Shown: positions 45,640-54,870 of the stretch, piece by piece
Position numbering within the stretch: position 1 is the stretch's first letter
Layout of the letters: each line of letters begins with the position of its first letter
Assembly (NCBI RefSeq): GCF_013204795.1
Contig: NZ_JABMKW010000017.1
Location: 186,001 to 250,000, forward strand
DNA length: 64,000 bases
Direction: 5' to 3'
Source of the DNA: Pedobacter panaciterrae
Lineage (GTDB): Bacteria; Bacteroidota; Bacteroidia; Sphingobacteriales; Sphingobacteriaceae
Translations under genes and position numbers: made by a program
Notes under the pieces: model-generated
Database searches by the model: none
Told to the model about the DNA's origin: nothing
Seen by the model: the letters and a program-made list of their open reading frames with translations, nothing else

Positions 45640-46479
45640 ATGCGTAACCTTTGGATTTTTATAAGCAGATATAACGCATTTTTCTTCTTCATCATTTTCT
45701 TTACTGTTGGAGTTGTTCTTACCGTAAGAAACAACTCCTACCAACGAAGTGTAACCATTAACTCGACAAATAAAGTTGTTGGTGATGTGTACAACAACCT
45801 TAATGTATTAAAAAAATACATTAACCTGGGTTCTGTAAATGATAGCCTGGCAGTAGAGAATGCGAAACTGAAGACGGAGATACTTGCCCTTAAAAATATA
45901 GACACGGCTAAGGATGTTGTAGTAAAAGACACGGCCGGAGTACCTCAATACACTTATCTTTCGGCCAGGGTTATTAAAAACTCCATTACCAACCGGAATA
46001 ACTTTATCACTATTAATCGTGGCAAAGCCGATGGCATGGAAACTAATATGCCTGTCATTTCGCCAGGAAGGGGCGTTGTAGGCTTTGTACAGGATGTTTC
46101 TGAGCACTTAGCTACTGTACGTTCGCTACTACATAAGGACACGCACATTAGCGTGAGCCTAAAGAGAAACAATGCGGTAGGATCGTTAGTATGGGGCGAC
46201 AGAAATTCCGATTACAGAAAGGCCTATATTAAAGATATTCCTAATCACTTTAAAGTAAATCTAAAGGATACGGTAGTTACATCGGGGTTCTCATTTTTTC
46301 CTTCGGGCATTCCTGTGGGCACAGTTAGTAACACTGGCATATCCACCGGAGATAACTTCATGACCATTGAAATCAATCTGTTCAATGATTTTAGTACCTT
46401 ACAATACGTTTACGTCATTAAAAATAAACTAGCAAAGGAACAAACAGAATTAGAAGCGAAATTACCCAATGAGCAGTAG
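45640..46479 (+). CDS. mreC: Rod shape-determining protein MreC
   Basis: Periplasmic scaffold of the rod complex. The 279 residues have one N-terminal membrane helix (about 11-29), a coiled coil (about 50-85), and the double beta-barrel domain with ITINRGKADGMETNMPVI and GRGVVGFVQDVS. It overlaps mreD by 11 bp. Confidence 0.95.
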   Translation: MRNLWIFISRYNAFFFFIIFFTVGVVLTVRNNSYQRSVTINSTNKVVGDVYNNLNVLKKYINLGSVNDSLAVENAKLKTEILALKNIDTAKDVVVKDTAGVPQYTYLSARVIKNSITNRNNFITINRGKADGMETNMPVISPGRGVVGFVQDVSEHLATVRSLLHKDTHISVSLKRNNAVGSLVWGDRNSDYRKAYIKDIPNHFKVNLKDTVVTSGFSFFPSGIPVGTVSNTGISTGDNFMTIEINLFNDFSTLQYVYVIKNKLAKEQTELEAKLPNEQ

Positions 46480-46984
46480 ATTAGTATTAACAAACGTAGT
46501 CAGGTGGTTTATACTACTTTTATTTCAAATCCTTTTACTAAGGAATTTGAGTTTCTACAATATGGCAACTCCTTTTGTTTACATATTGTTTTTGCTATTG
46601 CTTCCATTTGGAATTCCCAACCTGTTACTTTACTTAATCGCCTTTGTTACCGGTTTAACTCTTGATGCATTTTATGATACATTGGGTGTTCATACCGCAG
46701 CTTGTGTAACTTTAGTTTTTGTAAGGATACTGTTTATTTCTGTAACGGTAAGCAGGGATGGCTTTGATGAACCGGAACCTACTCTGGGAAATATGGGCAT
46801 TAAATGGTTTCTTCTATATGCTTTTTTATGCACTTTTGCACATCACATTGTGCTGTTCTTTTTAGAAACATTTAGATTAACTGAATTTTCATACACGCTA
46901 CTAAAGTGTCTTTTAAGTGGAATTTTCACACTGTTTCTTGTTACCTTGATCGAGTTTATATTTTATAACAGAAAGGTACGCTAA
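46469..46984 (+). CDS. mreD: Rod shape-determining protein MreD
   Basis: A 171-residue integral membrane protein with about five hydrophobic helices. Sequence identity in this family is low, so the call rests on position (between mreC and the PBP2 gene), length and topology. Its last base overlaps the first base of mrdA, consistent with translational coupling. Confidence 0.88.
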   Translation: MSSRLVLTNVVRWFILLLFQILLLRNLSFYNMATPFVYILFLLLLPFGIPNLLLYLIAFVTGLTLDAFYDTLGVHTAACVTLVFVRILFISVTVSRDGFDEPEPTLGNMGIKWFLLYAFLCTFAHHIVLFFLETFRLTEFSYTLLKCLLSGIFTLFLVTLIEFIFYNRKVR

Positions 46985-48930
46985 TGGATAATCTGTTTAA
47001 CCGAAAATATATTGTACAAGGATTATTCATTGTTGTTTCATTGATATTATTAGGTACACTTTTTTATATACAAGTATTTAGCGACAAATATTTCCTTTCT
47101 GCAGAGAGTAATGTGTTGAGAAAGCTTTACACTTTTCCGGCCCGTGGAGTTATTTTAGATAGAAACGAAAAGATTCTTGTACAGAATGAGCCGGTATACG
47201 ATTTAATGGTTATACCTAACGACGTAAAAGAATTTGATACGCTTGCTCTTTGTGGCATTATTGGTATTGATACCATAAAATTCAAAAAGAATTTTAAGAA
47301 AGCTTTAAACCAGTCGAGATACCAACCTAGCATATTTGAAAAACAACTTTCCGTAAGTATTTATCAATCGCTGTCAGAAAAACTATATCGTTTCCCTGGT
47401 TTTTTTGTACAAAGCAGAACGATAAGACAGTATCCCGATAGCATAGCCGGTCACTTTTTAGGGTATATAAAAGAAGTAAGCCCTACCGATATTGAAAGAT
47501 CTGAAGGCTATTACAGACCTGGAGATTACATAGGAAAAACAGGTGTAGAGAAAGCTTATGAAACTGCGCTAAGAGGTGAACGGGGTGTAGTAAATATGCT
47601 TTATGATGCGCACAATGTACCAAAGGGTAGTTATGCGGAAGGGAAATTCGATACTTCGGCGGTTTCAGGAGAGCAATTGATATCTTCTCTGGATGTAAGA
47701 ATCCAGAAACTAGGTGAAGAATTACTGAAAAATAAGGTAGGCAGTATAGTAGCAATAGAACCTGCTACTGGCGAAATCCTCGCTTTTGTAAGTAGTCCGG
47801 GTTATGATCCGAATTTAATGGTTGGCCGCCAACAGGGCAATAATTATATGGATTTACTTAAAAATCCAAACCGTGTGCTTAACATTCGTCCTATACAAGG
47901 TTATTATTCGCCAGGATCTTCTTTTAAGCCTTTAGATGCGCTGATTGGGCTACAGGAAGGCGTTATTGATGAGAACACCACATTTAATTGCCCGGGCTAT
48001 TTCCGTGTTGGAAACCACACTACTAAATGTGAGCACGTTGACGGAAATATTGCATTGCGAAGAGGTCTTGCCAGATCATGTAATACTTATGCATGTTATG
48101 TATTTCAGAAACTATTAACACAGAAAAAATTTAATAGGAATCAGCAAGTAGCATATGATTACTGGCAAAAGAAAGTAAAGCTCTGGGGCCTTGGCGATAC
48201 CCTTGGTATAGATTTACCGGGAGAGCGTAAAGGAAGGCTATACGACGCATCTTATTATTCAAAAAAGTACAGCAAGTATTGGGGCTATTCAACTGTAATT
48301 TCGTTAGCCATTGGGCAAGGCGAGATGGATGCAACCCCTTTACAGATGGCAAATATTATGGCGGCCATTGCTAATAAAGGTTATTATATAAAGCCTCACC
48401 TGGTTAAATCTATCGGAAAAGATCATGTGATTAGAAAGGAATATCTAAAGAAAAACTATGTTGGTGTTGATGCAGCACACTTCGGGCCTGTAATTGATGG
48501 GATGCAGGAAGCAGTAAATTCGCCATGGGGTACTGCTTTGGCTTCGAGAATAGATGGAATTATAATGTGTGGAAAAACAGGTACTGTACAAAATCCACGT
48601 GGCAAAAACCACTCCGTATTTATTGGCTTTGCCCCCAGAGATAATCCAAAAATTGCCATCGCAGTTATTGTAGAAAATGCTGGCTACGGGGGCACTTATG
48701 CGGCGCCAATTGCAAGTTATATTACAGAGAAGTATCTTAAAGATAGTATACCTCCAAACAGAAGAGGTGGAGTAGAATGGATGAAAAAACAAGTTATTCT
48801 TCCTGCGCTACCAAAACCAAAAGTGAAAACCAAAGCAGCCCTTATTGATTCTGCTAAAAAAGCGGATTCACTTAAAAAAAGCATTAATGCTGTTGAACCA
48901 AAAAAAGTGATAGATAAAAAAAATGACTAA
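46984..48930 (+). CDS. mrdA: Penicillin-binding protein 2 (peptidoglycan transpeptidase)
   Basis: Cross-links peptidoglycan during cell elongation with RodA. The 648 residues show an N-terminal membrane helix (about 11-32), a dimerisation/pedestal domain, and the transpeptidase domain. The catalytic motifs are the SxxK in SPGSSFKPL, the SxN in LARSCNTY, and the KTG in GKTGTVQNP. A basic Lys/Ala-rich tail ends the protein. It overlaps rodA by 8 bp. Confidence 0.97.
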   Translation: MDNLFNRKYIVQGLFIVVSLILLGTLFYIQVFSDKYFLSAESNVLRKLYTFPARGVILDRNEKILVQNEPVYDLMVIPNDVKEFDTLALCGIIGIDTIKFKKNFKKALNQSRYQPSIFEKQLSVSIYQSLSEKLYRFPGFFVQSRTIRQYPDSIAGHFLGYIKEVSPTDIERSEGYYRPGDYIGKTGVEKAYETALRGERGVVNMLYDAHNVPKGSYAEGKFDTSAVSGEQLISSLDVRIQKLGEELLKNKVGSIVAIEPATGEILAFVSSPGYDPNLMVGRQQGNNYMDLLKNPNRVLNIRPIQGYYSPGSSFKPLDALIGLQEGVIDENTTFNCPGYFRVGNHTTKCEHVDGNIALRRGLARSCNTYACYVFQKLLTQKKFNRNQQVAYDYWQKKVKLWGLGDTLGIDLPGERKGRLYDASYYSKKYSKYWGYSTVISLAIGQGEMDATPLQMANIMAAIANKGYYIKPHLVKSIGKDHVIRKEYLKKNYVGVDAAHFGPVIDGMQEAVNSPWGTALASRIDGIIMCGKTGTVQNPRGKNHSVFIGFAPRDNPKIAIAVIVENAGYGGTYAAPIASYITEKYLKDSIPPNRRGGVEWMKKQVILPALPKPKVKTKAALIDSAKKADSLKKSINAVEPKKVIDKKND

Positions 48931-50191
48931 TCAGCAAAGCAACAGATTCTTCTTCAATGTAGATTGGATTACTATCCTAATTTACATTGCTTTGTGTGCG
49001 GTTGGTTACGTAAATATTTATGCTTCAGTACATAACACGACTGACACCTCTGTGTTTAATTTTGGCAGCAATTACGGAAAACAATTGATCTATGTTATTG
49101 CGGGTCTGGTGTTGGGTTTTTCAATTTTGCTATTGGATGCCAAGTTCTTTAGCGTCTTCTCGCCTATTGTATACGGTGTTACAGTACTACTACTCATTAT
49201 TGTTTTGGTGGTTGGTAGAAATGTCGGTGGTAACCAGGCCTGGATATCACTAGGTGGTGGGTTTCGATTGCAACCCTCTGAGTTTGCGAAGTTTGGTACG
49301 GCTCTATTGCTCGCCCGGTATATTAGCAGCTTCAGTCCTAAATTCAGAGATTTAAAATCTATAGCTTTTGCGGGATTGATTATGGGCATTCCTCTTGTGC
49401 TTATCATGCTTCAGCCTGATGCTGGATCGGCTCTTGTATTTTTGGCTTTCATGTTTCCAATGTACAGAGAAGGTTTATCTGGTTACTTTTTGCTGATCTT
49501 TTTAGGAATGATTGTGTTATTTGTGGCCGACTTCCTTGTTCCATTAAAAGTATTAATTCCTACTATTCTGCTTATTGGAGGTTTCTTTGTTTATCAAAAC
49601 AAGCGAAAACAGAAGGTTATGTTTTCTGCAATTCTTGTAACAATAATAGCAATTGCTTATTTATTTGTGGTAAAACTAGCCTACGAGAAGGTTTTGAAAC
49701 CGCATCAACGTACAAGGATAGAGCTGATATTAGGATTAAAGATAGACCCAAAGGGTGTTGGTTATAATGTGATACAATCTAAAATAGCTATCGGTTCGGG
49801 CCAACTTACAGGTCGTGGTTTTTTACAGGGGACCCAAACTAAATATGGTTATGTTCCAGCTCAGAGTACTGACTTCATTTTCTCTACAATTGGAGAAGAA
49901 TGGGGTTTTGTAGGTTGCTTTGTAGTGATTGGATTGTTCTTATTCCTCTTACTTCGCTTAATTAACCTTGCAGAGCGACAGCGATCTACATTCTCCAGAG
50001 TATATGGTTATTGTGTTGCCAGTATCCTGTTCTTCCACGTATTCATAAATATTGGTATGGCCATAGGCATTGTGCCTGTAATTGGCATACCCCTACCCTT
50101 TATCAGTTATGGAGGATCATCGCTTTGGAGTTTTACAATATTGTTGTTTATATTCCTTAAGCTGGACTCAAACAGAATGGGCTTTATCTAA
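48923..50191 (+). CDS. rodA: Rod shape-determining protein RodA (peptidoglycan glycosyltransferase)
   Basis: SEDS-family polymerase of lipid II, working with PBP2. The 422 residues form about ten membrane helices, with the conserved GLDRxxG-type GGNQAWISLGGGFRLQPSEFAK segment, LQPDAGSALVFL, and the C-terminal GIPLPFISYGGSS. It ends the operon and converges with the Pro/Glu-rich protein, whose stop is 2 bp away. Confidence 0.97.
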   Translation: MTNQQSNRFFFNVDWITILIYIALCAVGYVNIYASVHNTTDTSVFNFGSNYGKQLIYVIAGLVLGFSILLLDAKFFSVFSPIVYGVTVLLLIIVLVVGRNVGGNQAWISLGGGFRLQPSEFAKFGTALLLARYISSFSPKFRDLKSIAFAGLIMGIPLVLIMLQPDAGSALVFLAFMFPMYREGLSGYFLLIFLGMIVLFVADFLVPLKVLIPTILLIGGFFVYQNKRKQKVMFSAILVTIIAIAYLFVVKLAYEKVLKPHQRTRIELILGLKIDPKGVGYNVIQSKIAIGSGQLTGRGFLQGTQTKYGYVPAQSTDFIFSTIGEEWGFVGCFVVIGLFLFLLLRLINLAERQRSTFSRVYGYCVASILFFHVFINIGMAIGIVPVIGIPLPFISYGGSSLWSFTILLFIFLKLDSNRMGFI

Positions 50192-50193
50192 GC

Positions 50194-51243
50194 CTATGAA
50201 AAACGCTGACTTAGCAATTCGTAAAATTTATCTACAGTAGTCTGTTTTGAAGCCCAGTTGTTCTTCTCTGCATAGTTATTTTTTAGGAACGTATCTGCAG
50301 TCTTTAAATCAGGCATTTTATTGATCAGGTCGATGGCTTCGGAATAAGCAAGATTATAGCCATTAAACAAATCCTTAATGTATAATAGTTTTTCATTAAG
50401 AGTTATTCCTTTTTTAAGATCTGTTATTGTGGGCTTGTTGCTTTCCAAATTCAAATTAACAGAGCTATTATTGTTCTTGCCTGCCAGAATATCGTTTAAG
50501 GTAGGCCTTACATTACTTACAGGCTCTTGTTGTATTGGTTCTGGTGTAGTTTCATTTACAAAAGCTTTGGCTGGCTCAGGGGCTTTAAAAACAACAGGTT
50601 CAGGAGTAGGTATTGGAGCAGGTTCTAGCGCTTCTGGTTCTTCCTGTACTTGAACGACTGGTTCTTCTTTATAAACAACGGGTTCCTGAATTGGTTCTGG
50701 TTCCTCGTCAATTGTTGCTTCTTCAATTCCGCTAGTCACAAGAGCAGGTTCCTGAATTACTTTTTCAGTCGGCTGCTGATCAGTTGTTTCAAACTGCGAC
50801 TTGCTTTCCATTAACCTCTGCTTTTCAGCAATAATGCGTTCTTCTTCTTTACTTAATGGCCTGTCAAAAATACTATCAACAGATTTTTCTTCGAAGTCAA
50901 ACTTATCAGTTGATGAATTATCATTTAAAATAAATTCAAAAGACGGAACGTGGTTCTTAACTTCTTCCACTTCCCGAACATTCTCTGGTTCTTGAGAAAT
51001 TAAAGGCTCTTCCTTTTCTACAACACTGTCTAAAGTATGTTCAGGTATTTCCTTTACAGGCTTATTGTTATTTAACTTCTTTACAATTTGAACATGATCC
51101 GACAAAAAATTGGCATTTGCCATAAACAGTTCCAGTTCTAACTCATTCAATTGCTCTGGATTATGAGCTAAAAACTCGTACTGATCTTGAAGTTCGTTTA
51201 GTATTTGTCCTATTTTTTTGAAAATATCACCTTGGTTCATCAT
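50194..51243 (-). CDS. Pro/Glu-rich hypothetical protein with conserved terminal segments
   Basis: A 349-residue acidic protein without a signal peptide or membrane helix. Residues 1-55 are a helical N-terminus. About 90-240 is a low-complexity linker rich in Glu, Pro and Val (EEPVVQVQEEPEALEPAPIP). The C-terminal ~95 residues begin with RPTLNDILAGKNN and LNEKLLYIKDLFNGY and end with a helix (TTVDKFYELLSQRFS). No family is recognised. The shape, two small folded ends tied by a flexible acidic linker, suggests a scaffolding or tethering protein. It lies between rodA and the thymidine kinase gene, which diverges from it. Confidence 0.7.
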   Translation of the reverse strand: MMNQGDIFKKIGQILNELQDQYEFLAHNPEQLNELELELFMANANFLSDHVQIVKKLNNNKPVKEIPEHTLDSVVEKEEPLISQEPENVREVEEVKNHVPSFEFILNDNSSTDKFDFEEKSVDSIFDRPLSKEEERIIAEKQRLMESKSQFETTDQQPTEKVIQEPALVTSGIEEATIDEEPEPIQEPVVYKEEPVVQVQEEPEALEPAPIPTPEPVVFKAPEPAKAFVNETTPEPIQQEPVSNVRPTLNDILAGKNNNSSVNLNLESNKPTITDLKKGITLNEKLLYIKDLFNGYNLAYSEAIDLINKMPDLKTADTFLKNNYAEKNNWASKQTTVDKFYELLSQRFS

Positions 51244-51341
51244 AATTTAATAACGGAAGAATTGACTTTTTATGTTGGTAACTTGCCATTCAAAAGTACT
51301 ACAAAATTCTGATATTAGCAGGCTATAAGTACTACAATACG

Positions 51342-51932
51342 ATGTTATTCAGCGAACAAAATTACAGAAGAGGAGAGTTTTGCGGTAGCATAGAGGTAAT
51401 TTGCGGCTCTATGTTTTCGGGCAAAACAGAAGAATTATTAAGGAGATTAAGAAGGGCTCAAATTGCTCAGCTGAATGTTGAAATCTTTAAACCTAAAACA
51501 GATACCAGATATGACGAAAATGCAGTGGTGTCTCACGATTTAAATTCAATTCAATCAACACCGGTAGAAACATCATCTTCAATACTACTTTTAGATGCCA
51601 ATACTCAGGTTGTCGGTATTGATGAGGCTCAGTTTTTCGATGAAGACCTGCCTGACGTATGCAACAAACTTGCTCAAAAAGGAATAAGGGTTATTGTAGC
51701 CGGGTTAGATATGGATTTTCTTGGTAAACCTTTCGGTCCCATACCAGCGCTAATGGCTATTGCAGAATTGGTAACAAAGGTAAATGCAGTTTGTGTTCGT
51801 TGTGGTAGTCCGGCGATGTACTCTTTCCGTAAAGTTGCTAGCGAATCGAAAATATTATTAGGCGAAAAGGACAGTTATGAGCCTCGTTGCAGACGGTGCT
51901 ATCATTTGGCCGATAACGTTATCCTGAATTAA
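51342..51932 (+). CDS. tdk: Thymidine kinase
   Basis: Phosphorylates thymidine to dTMP. The 196 residues have the P-loop [17 protein letters not shown], the [14 protein letters not shown]alker B-like segment, the [17 protein letters not shown] lasso region and the C-terminal structural zinc site with [13 protein letters not shown] and EPRCRRCY. This is the type II, bacterial/cytosolic form. It diverges from the Pro/Glu-rich protein. Confidence 0.96.
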   Translation: MLFSEQNYRRGEFCGSIEVICGSMFSGKTEELLRRLRRAQIAQLNVEIFKPKTDTRYDENAVVSHDLNSIQSTPVETSSSILLLDANTQVVGIDEAQFFDEDLPDVCNKLAQKGIRVIVAGLDMDFLGKPFGPIPALMAIAELVTKVNAVCVRCGSPAMYSFRKVASESKILLGEKDSYEPRCRRCYHLADNVILN

Positions 51933-51954
51933 AAAGCATAAAGTGATTACAAAG

Positions 51955-52074
51955 CTAGGCCAGGGGACAATTTTTACATCGTTTTCCTCTAAGGTATTTC
52001 TCACAGCAGTCTTTTTTCTTTTTATCCTTTTTTTCCTGCTTAGAGTGTTTGTTCTTTTTATGTTTCTTTGACAT
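51955..52074 (-). CDS. 39-residue Lys-rich protein with a Cys cluster
   Basis: A short frame from ATG 52074 to a TAG at 51955 encodes MSKKHKKNKHSKQEKKDKK and on to DCCEKYLRGKRCKNCPLA. About half the residues are Lys, Arg or His, and four Cys sit in a CC-x8-C-x2-C arrangement, a possible metal-binding or disulphide knuckle. The codon use and the ordered Cys spacing argue against a chance frame. I recall similar tiny Bacteroidota proteins but cannot name a family. It lies in the gap between tdk and ferritin, on the ferritin strand, after the ferritin terminator, so it has its own transcript or reads through. Confidence 0.65.
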   Translation of the reverse strand: MSKKHKKNKHSKQEKKDKKKKDCCEKYLRGKRCKNCPLA

Positions 52075-52099
52075 GGCCTATATTATCAATAAACAAAAA

Positions 52100-52131
52100 A
52101 AGGTACATACTGTTTCATCAGTATGTACCTT
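52100..52131 (-). terminator. Terminator of ferritin
   Basis: AAGGTACATAC and GTATGTACCTT form an 11-bp stem with a 10-nt loop followed by a U-run on the minus strand. Confidence 0.88.
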
Positions 52132-52161
52132 AAAATACCAGGGTAAACTGGCTAAATTAGA

Positions 52162-52692
52162 TTAAGCCTCGCTTTCGTATTTAATCTGGCCAACGTGTTT
52201 GTCAATCTGCCATCTTCCAGTTCCTTCTTCTCCGATTACATCAAACAATTCAAGGGCACGACGAGCTTTATATTCTTCTTCTCTTTGTTCTCTAAAGAAC
52301 CAGTTTAAGAACTCAAGAGTTACATAATCCTGTTCTTTATGGCAACGAGCTGCAATGCTTTTAATAGATTGGGTTACGCTAATTTCCTGATCCAAAGCTT
52401 CTTCAAAAACCTCACGGAAAGAGTTATATTCAATTTTGATATTTGTGATGTCAGGAGAAATTGCTGTACCTCCCATATCTAAAACATATTTATAGAATTT
52501 AAGCTGATGGGCTCTTTCTTCTTCGGCTTGCTTGAAAAAATAATCAGATGAAAAGTCGTATCCATTGCGATTACACCATGAAGCCATAGAAAGATAAATA
52601 GCTGATGAGTGGGCTTCTTTTTTTATTTGCTGGTTAATAAGTGTCTCTACATCTGATGAGAGTAAGCACTTTGCGCGAATGATATCTTTCAT
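52162..52692 (-). CDS. ftnA: Non-haem ferritin
   Basis: Iron-storage four-helix-bundle protein, 176 residues. The ferroxidase-centre residues are seen in INQQIKKEAHSSAIYLSMA (Glu, first helix), FKQAEEERAHQLKFY (Glu-x-x-His, second helix) and the later Glu-rich LEFLNWFFREQREEEYKA. It belongs to the bacterial FtnA type, with no haem-binding Met of bacterioferritin evident. Its expression is usually iron- and stress-responsive. A single gene. Confidence 0.95.
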   Translation of the reverse strand: MKDIIRAKCLLSSDVETLINQQIKKEAHSSAIYLSMASWCNRNGYDFSSDYFFKQAEEERAHQLKFYKYVLDMGGTAISPDITNIKIEYNSFREVFEEALDQEISVTQSIKSIAARCHKEQDYVTLEFLNWFFREQREEEYKARRALELFDVIGEEGTGRWQIDKHVGQIKYESEA

Positions 52693-52793
52693 AATTACTA
52701 TCGTTTAAATGATATTATAACATCAAAAATAATGCAATAAATTAAGAATAGATAATATTAGAGTAATATGGAAAGATTCTAATTCTAAGTTAA

Positions 52794-53165
52794 TCAGGCA
52801 ACTATACGATGCAAACGATCGAATATGATGTGATTAAGCTCTAACATTACAAATGTACCTTGTAATAGCTCTTTTAAAGCAATAATTTCCAGGATAGAAA
52901 GTACATAGCAATGATCGCAAGCGCAGATAAAAATGATTTCAAGATCTGGTGCTTTGGTGCTATTTAAAAGCAAATTTTCTATATCGATCTGATAAACTGC
53001 TTTTTTAAGTTTAAGTAAGTTACGATAATCGAAACGAGCAAGTTTACCGGCAAAATCTATATACCAGCAGTTCTCACTGTCTGATTGATAGATGGCACCT
53101 TTGTTAGTATTAAATACTTCTGTAAAATTGATTGAAGGTAGTATAACTAAATCCTGCATGTTCAC
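52794..53165 (-). CDS. Hypothetical protein with CxC-type Cys segment
   Basis: A 123-residue soluble protein, not recognised. A short beta-rich N-terminal half (ENCWYIDFAGKLARFDYRNLL) leads into a helical C-terminal half containing CACDHC followed by LSILEIIALKELLQGTFVML. The Cys cluster could bind a metal. Its promoter region has TTTG, 19 bp and TAACCTTTG (one base longer than consensus), upstream on the minus strand. Confidence 0.6.
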   Translation of the reverse strand: MNMQDLVILPSINFTEVFNTNKGAIYQSDSENCWYIDFAGKLARFDYRNLLKLKKAVYQIDIENLLLNSTKAPDLEIIFICACDHCYVLSILEIIALKELLQGTFVMLELNHIIFDRLHRIVA

Positions 53166-53282
53166 ATTTAAACTCTTGATATTGCAAAGGTTACTATTAT
53201 TTAGAATTAATCCAAATCGTTTGGTAATTTATTTTAAAAAAATTAAATGATTGGTATTCTGAGCGCCTGGCATTAAAGAGAT

Positions 53283-53330
53283 GAAACCATCATAAGAAGA
53301 CTTTCTAAAGCTACTACTTACGATGGTTTC
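53283..53330 (-). terminator. Long inverted repeat after the SusD gene
   Basis: GAAACCATCATAAG (53283-53296) and CTTACGATGGTTTC (53317-53330) pair over 14 positions with one mismatch, ~114 bp past the SusD stop. No clear U-run follows. A terminator or RNA-stabilising structure for the PUL transcript. The rest of the 278-bp gap 53166-53443 shows nothing else. Confidence 0.45.
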
Positions 53331-53443
53331 TTATTCAGATTTGGCTTGTGTCTCGGTTAATTCAAAGAAAGCATGATTTGCTTATAAAAAGATTTACACA
53401 ATTGTCTAAATATTAAGCGATTTTGACATAACCAATTTGCGTC

Positions 53444-54859
53444 TTAAGGCTTATCCCACCATAATCGCCCAGTTAAATCATCGGCACCATTAAATTGTCG
53501 CTGGATCGCTTCAGAATAATGTGCTTTGTTGTTAGATGATTCTTCTGTTGGATACGCCTGCCTTCTAGGAATTGCTTTAGCTGGATTACCTACGGGTGAG
53601 CTCAGTTCAGGATAACCAGTCCTTCTCCACTCAGCCCATGCTTCAAAGCCGTTCATAAATAAATGAACCCAACGCTGGTAGGCAATTTGTTTAAGGCCAT
53701 TTGCAGGATTATATTGAATTTCGGCATGTGCTTTCATTTTTGCCAGACCACTAATATCATCATTGTTCCATTGCCTAACGGACTGTTCAATTCCCATGTC
53801 GTAATTTGTTTTAGCTTCGACATCTGCCCCTGGAATCCAGTTCATTTTTGCAGCTTCAGCTTTAGCAAAAAGAGCCTGCGCAAAAGTAACCAGGTAAACC
53901 GGGGCGTCCTGTTTACGAATAGCTAACCCCAGTAACGAGGGGTCCTTTTTATCAACGCCCTCTACAAGTCCAAACTCTAACCCTGTATAGTCTCCGGCTT
54001 TATTGGCATCCCCATAAACCTTGAGTCTTGGGTCGTCAAGTGGTTTTATATAATCTACCAATGGTTTGCTTAAAGCCCACCACTTACGGTTTTGGTTTGA
54101 AATCTGATCATACCAATAGTTTTCATTAGCCGCATTCGCCAAATGTTTGTAGACAAGATTATCTTCATTAGACTCCATAATACCCGCAGCTAAAGCCTTA
54201 TTGAATTCCACTTTTCCTGTATTCGGATCTATCTTTGAAAGTCTGAGTGCTATTAATAAATGAAGGGTATTTCCCAGCTTTTTCCATCGCTCCATGTTTC
54301 CGTTATAAACAATATCGTTTGAGATATCACCTGCAACAATTTGTGAATTTGCTTCATCCAGTAACTTAAAGAGACTATTATAAATTGACTGTTGTGTATC
54401 ATAAGCGGGGGTATAATTATTTTTTCCCTTTAAAGCCTCACTAAATGGAACATCTCCCCATCTATCTGTTATATGCCAGAAAAAATAAGCTTTTAAGATC
54501 TTGGCAACCGCAAGCTGGTTACTTATGGGCCCCTCTGATGGCACTAAAGATGGAGAAGTTAGAACCGATTCCAGGTTCTGCAACGGGCCTGTATACAGCG
54601 TATAAAAGCTGAAGTTAACATTATTATAAAGAGAGAGATCGGGATATAATGCTTCTGACAGAAATTGAGCATAATACTCTCCCTGAGGGGATGAGCTCAA
54701 AGTAGGCAAACTAAGCTCTGAGTTTGCTATTAATTGGGTACCAGAGGCAACCGTTGGATTATTTGTATCTCTGTTTATGGATTCGTCGAATTTATTACAA
54801 CCAGAAAACAAGAACACGGTTGCCGCTACGAATAATACTGATTTATTTATCTTTTTCAT
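53444..54859 (-). CDS. SusD/RagB-type nutrient-binding outer membrane lipoprotein
   Basis: A 471-residue lipoprotein of the SusD-like type, signal ending FLFSGC. It carries the conserved DTNNPTVA opening, the WHITDRWGDVPFSEALKG segment, and the C-terminal YQRWVHLFMNGFEAWAEWRRTGYP seen in these surface glycan-binding proteins. It forms the lid over the SusC barrel. It starts 11 bp past the SusC stop, and so is in the same operon. Confidence 0.93.
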   Translation of the reverse strand: MKKINKSVLFVAATVFLFSGCNKFDESINRDTNNPTVASGTQLIANSELSLPTLSSSPQGEYYAQFLSEALYPDLSLYNNVNFSFYTLYTGPLQNLESVLTSPSLVPSEGPISNQLAVAKILKAYFFWHITDRWGDVPFSEALKGKNNYTPAYDTQQSIYNSLFKLLDEANSQIVAGDISNDIVYNGNMERWKKLGNTLHLLIALRLSKIDPNTGKVEFNKALAAGIMESNEDNLVYKHLANAANENYWYDQISNQNRKWWALSKPLVDYIKPLDDPRLKVYGDANKAGDYTGLEFGLVEGVDKKDPSLLGLAIRKQDAPVYLVTFAQALFAKAEAAKMNWIPGADVEAKTNYDMGIEQSVRQWNNDDISGLAKMKAHAEIQYNPANGLKQIAYQRWVHLFMNGFEAWAEWRRTGYPELSSPVGNPAKAIPRRQAYPTEESSNNKAHYSEAIQRQFNGADDLTGRLWWDKP

Positions 54860-54870
54860 GACTGCCTATG

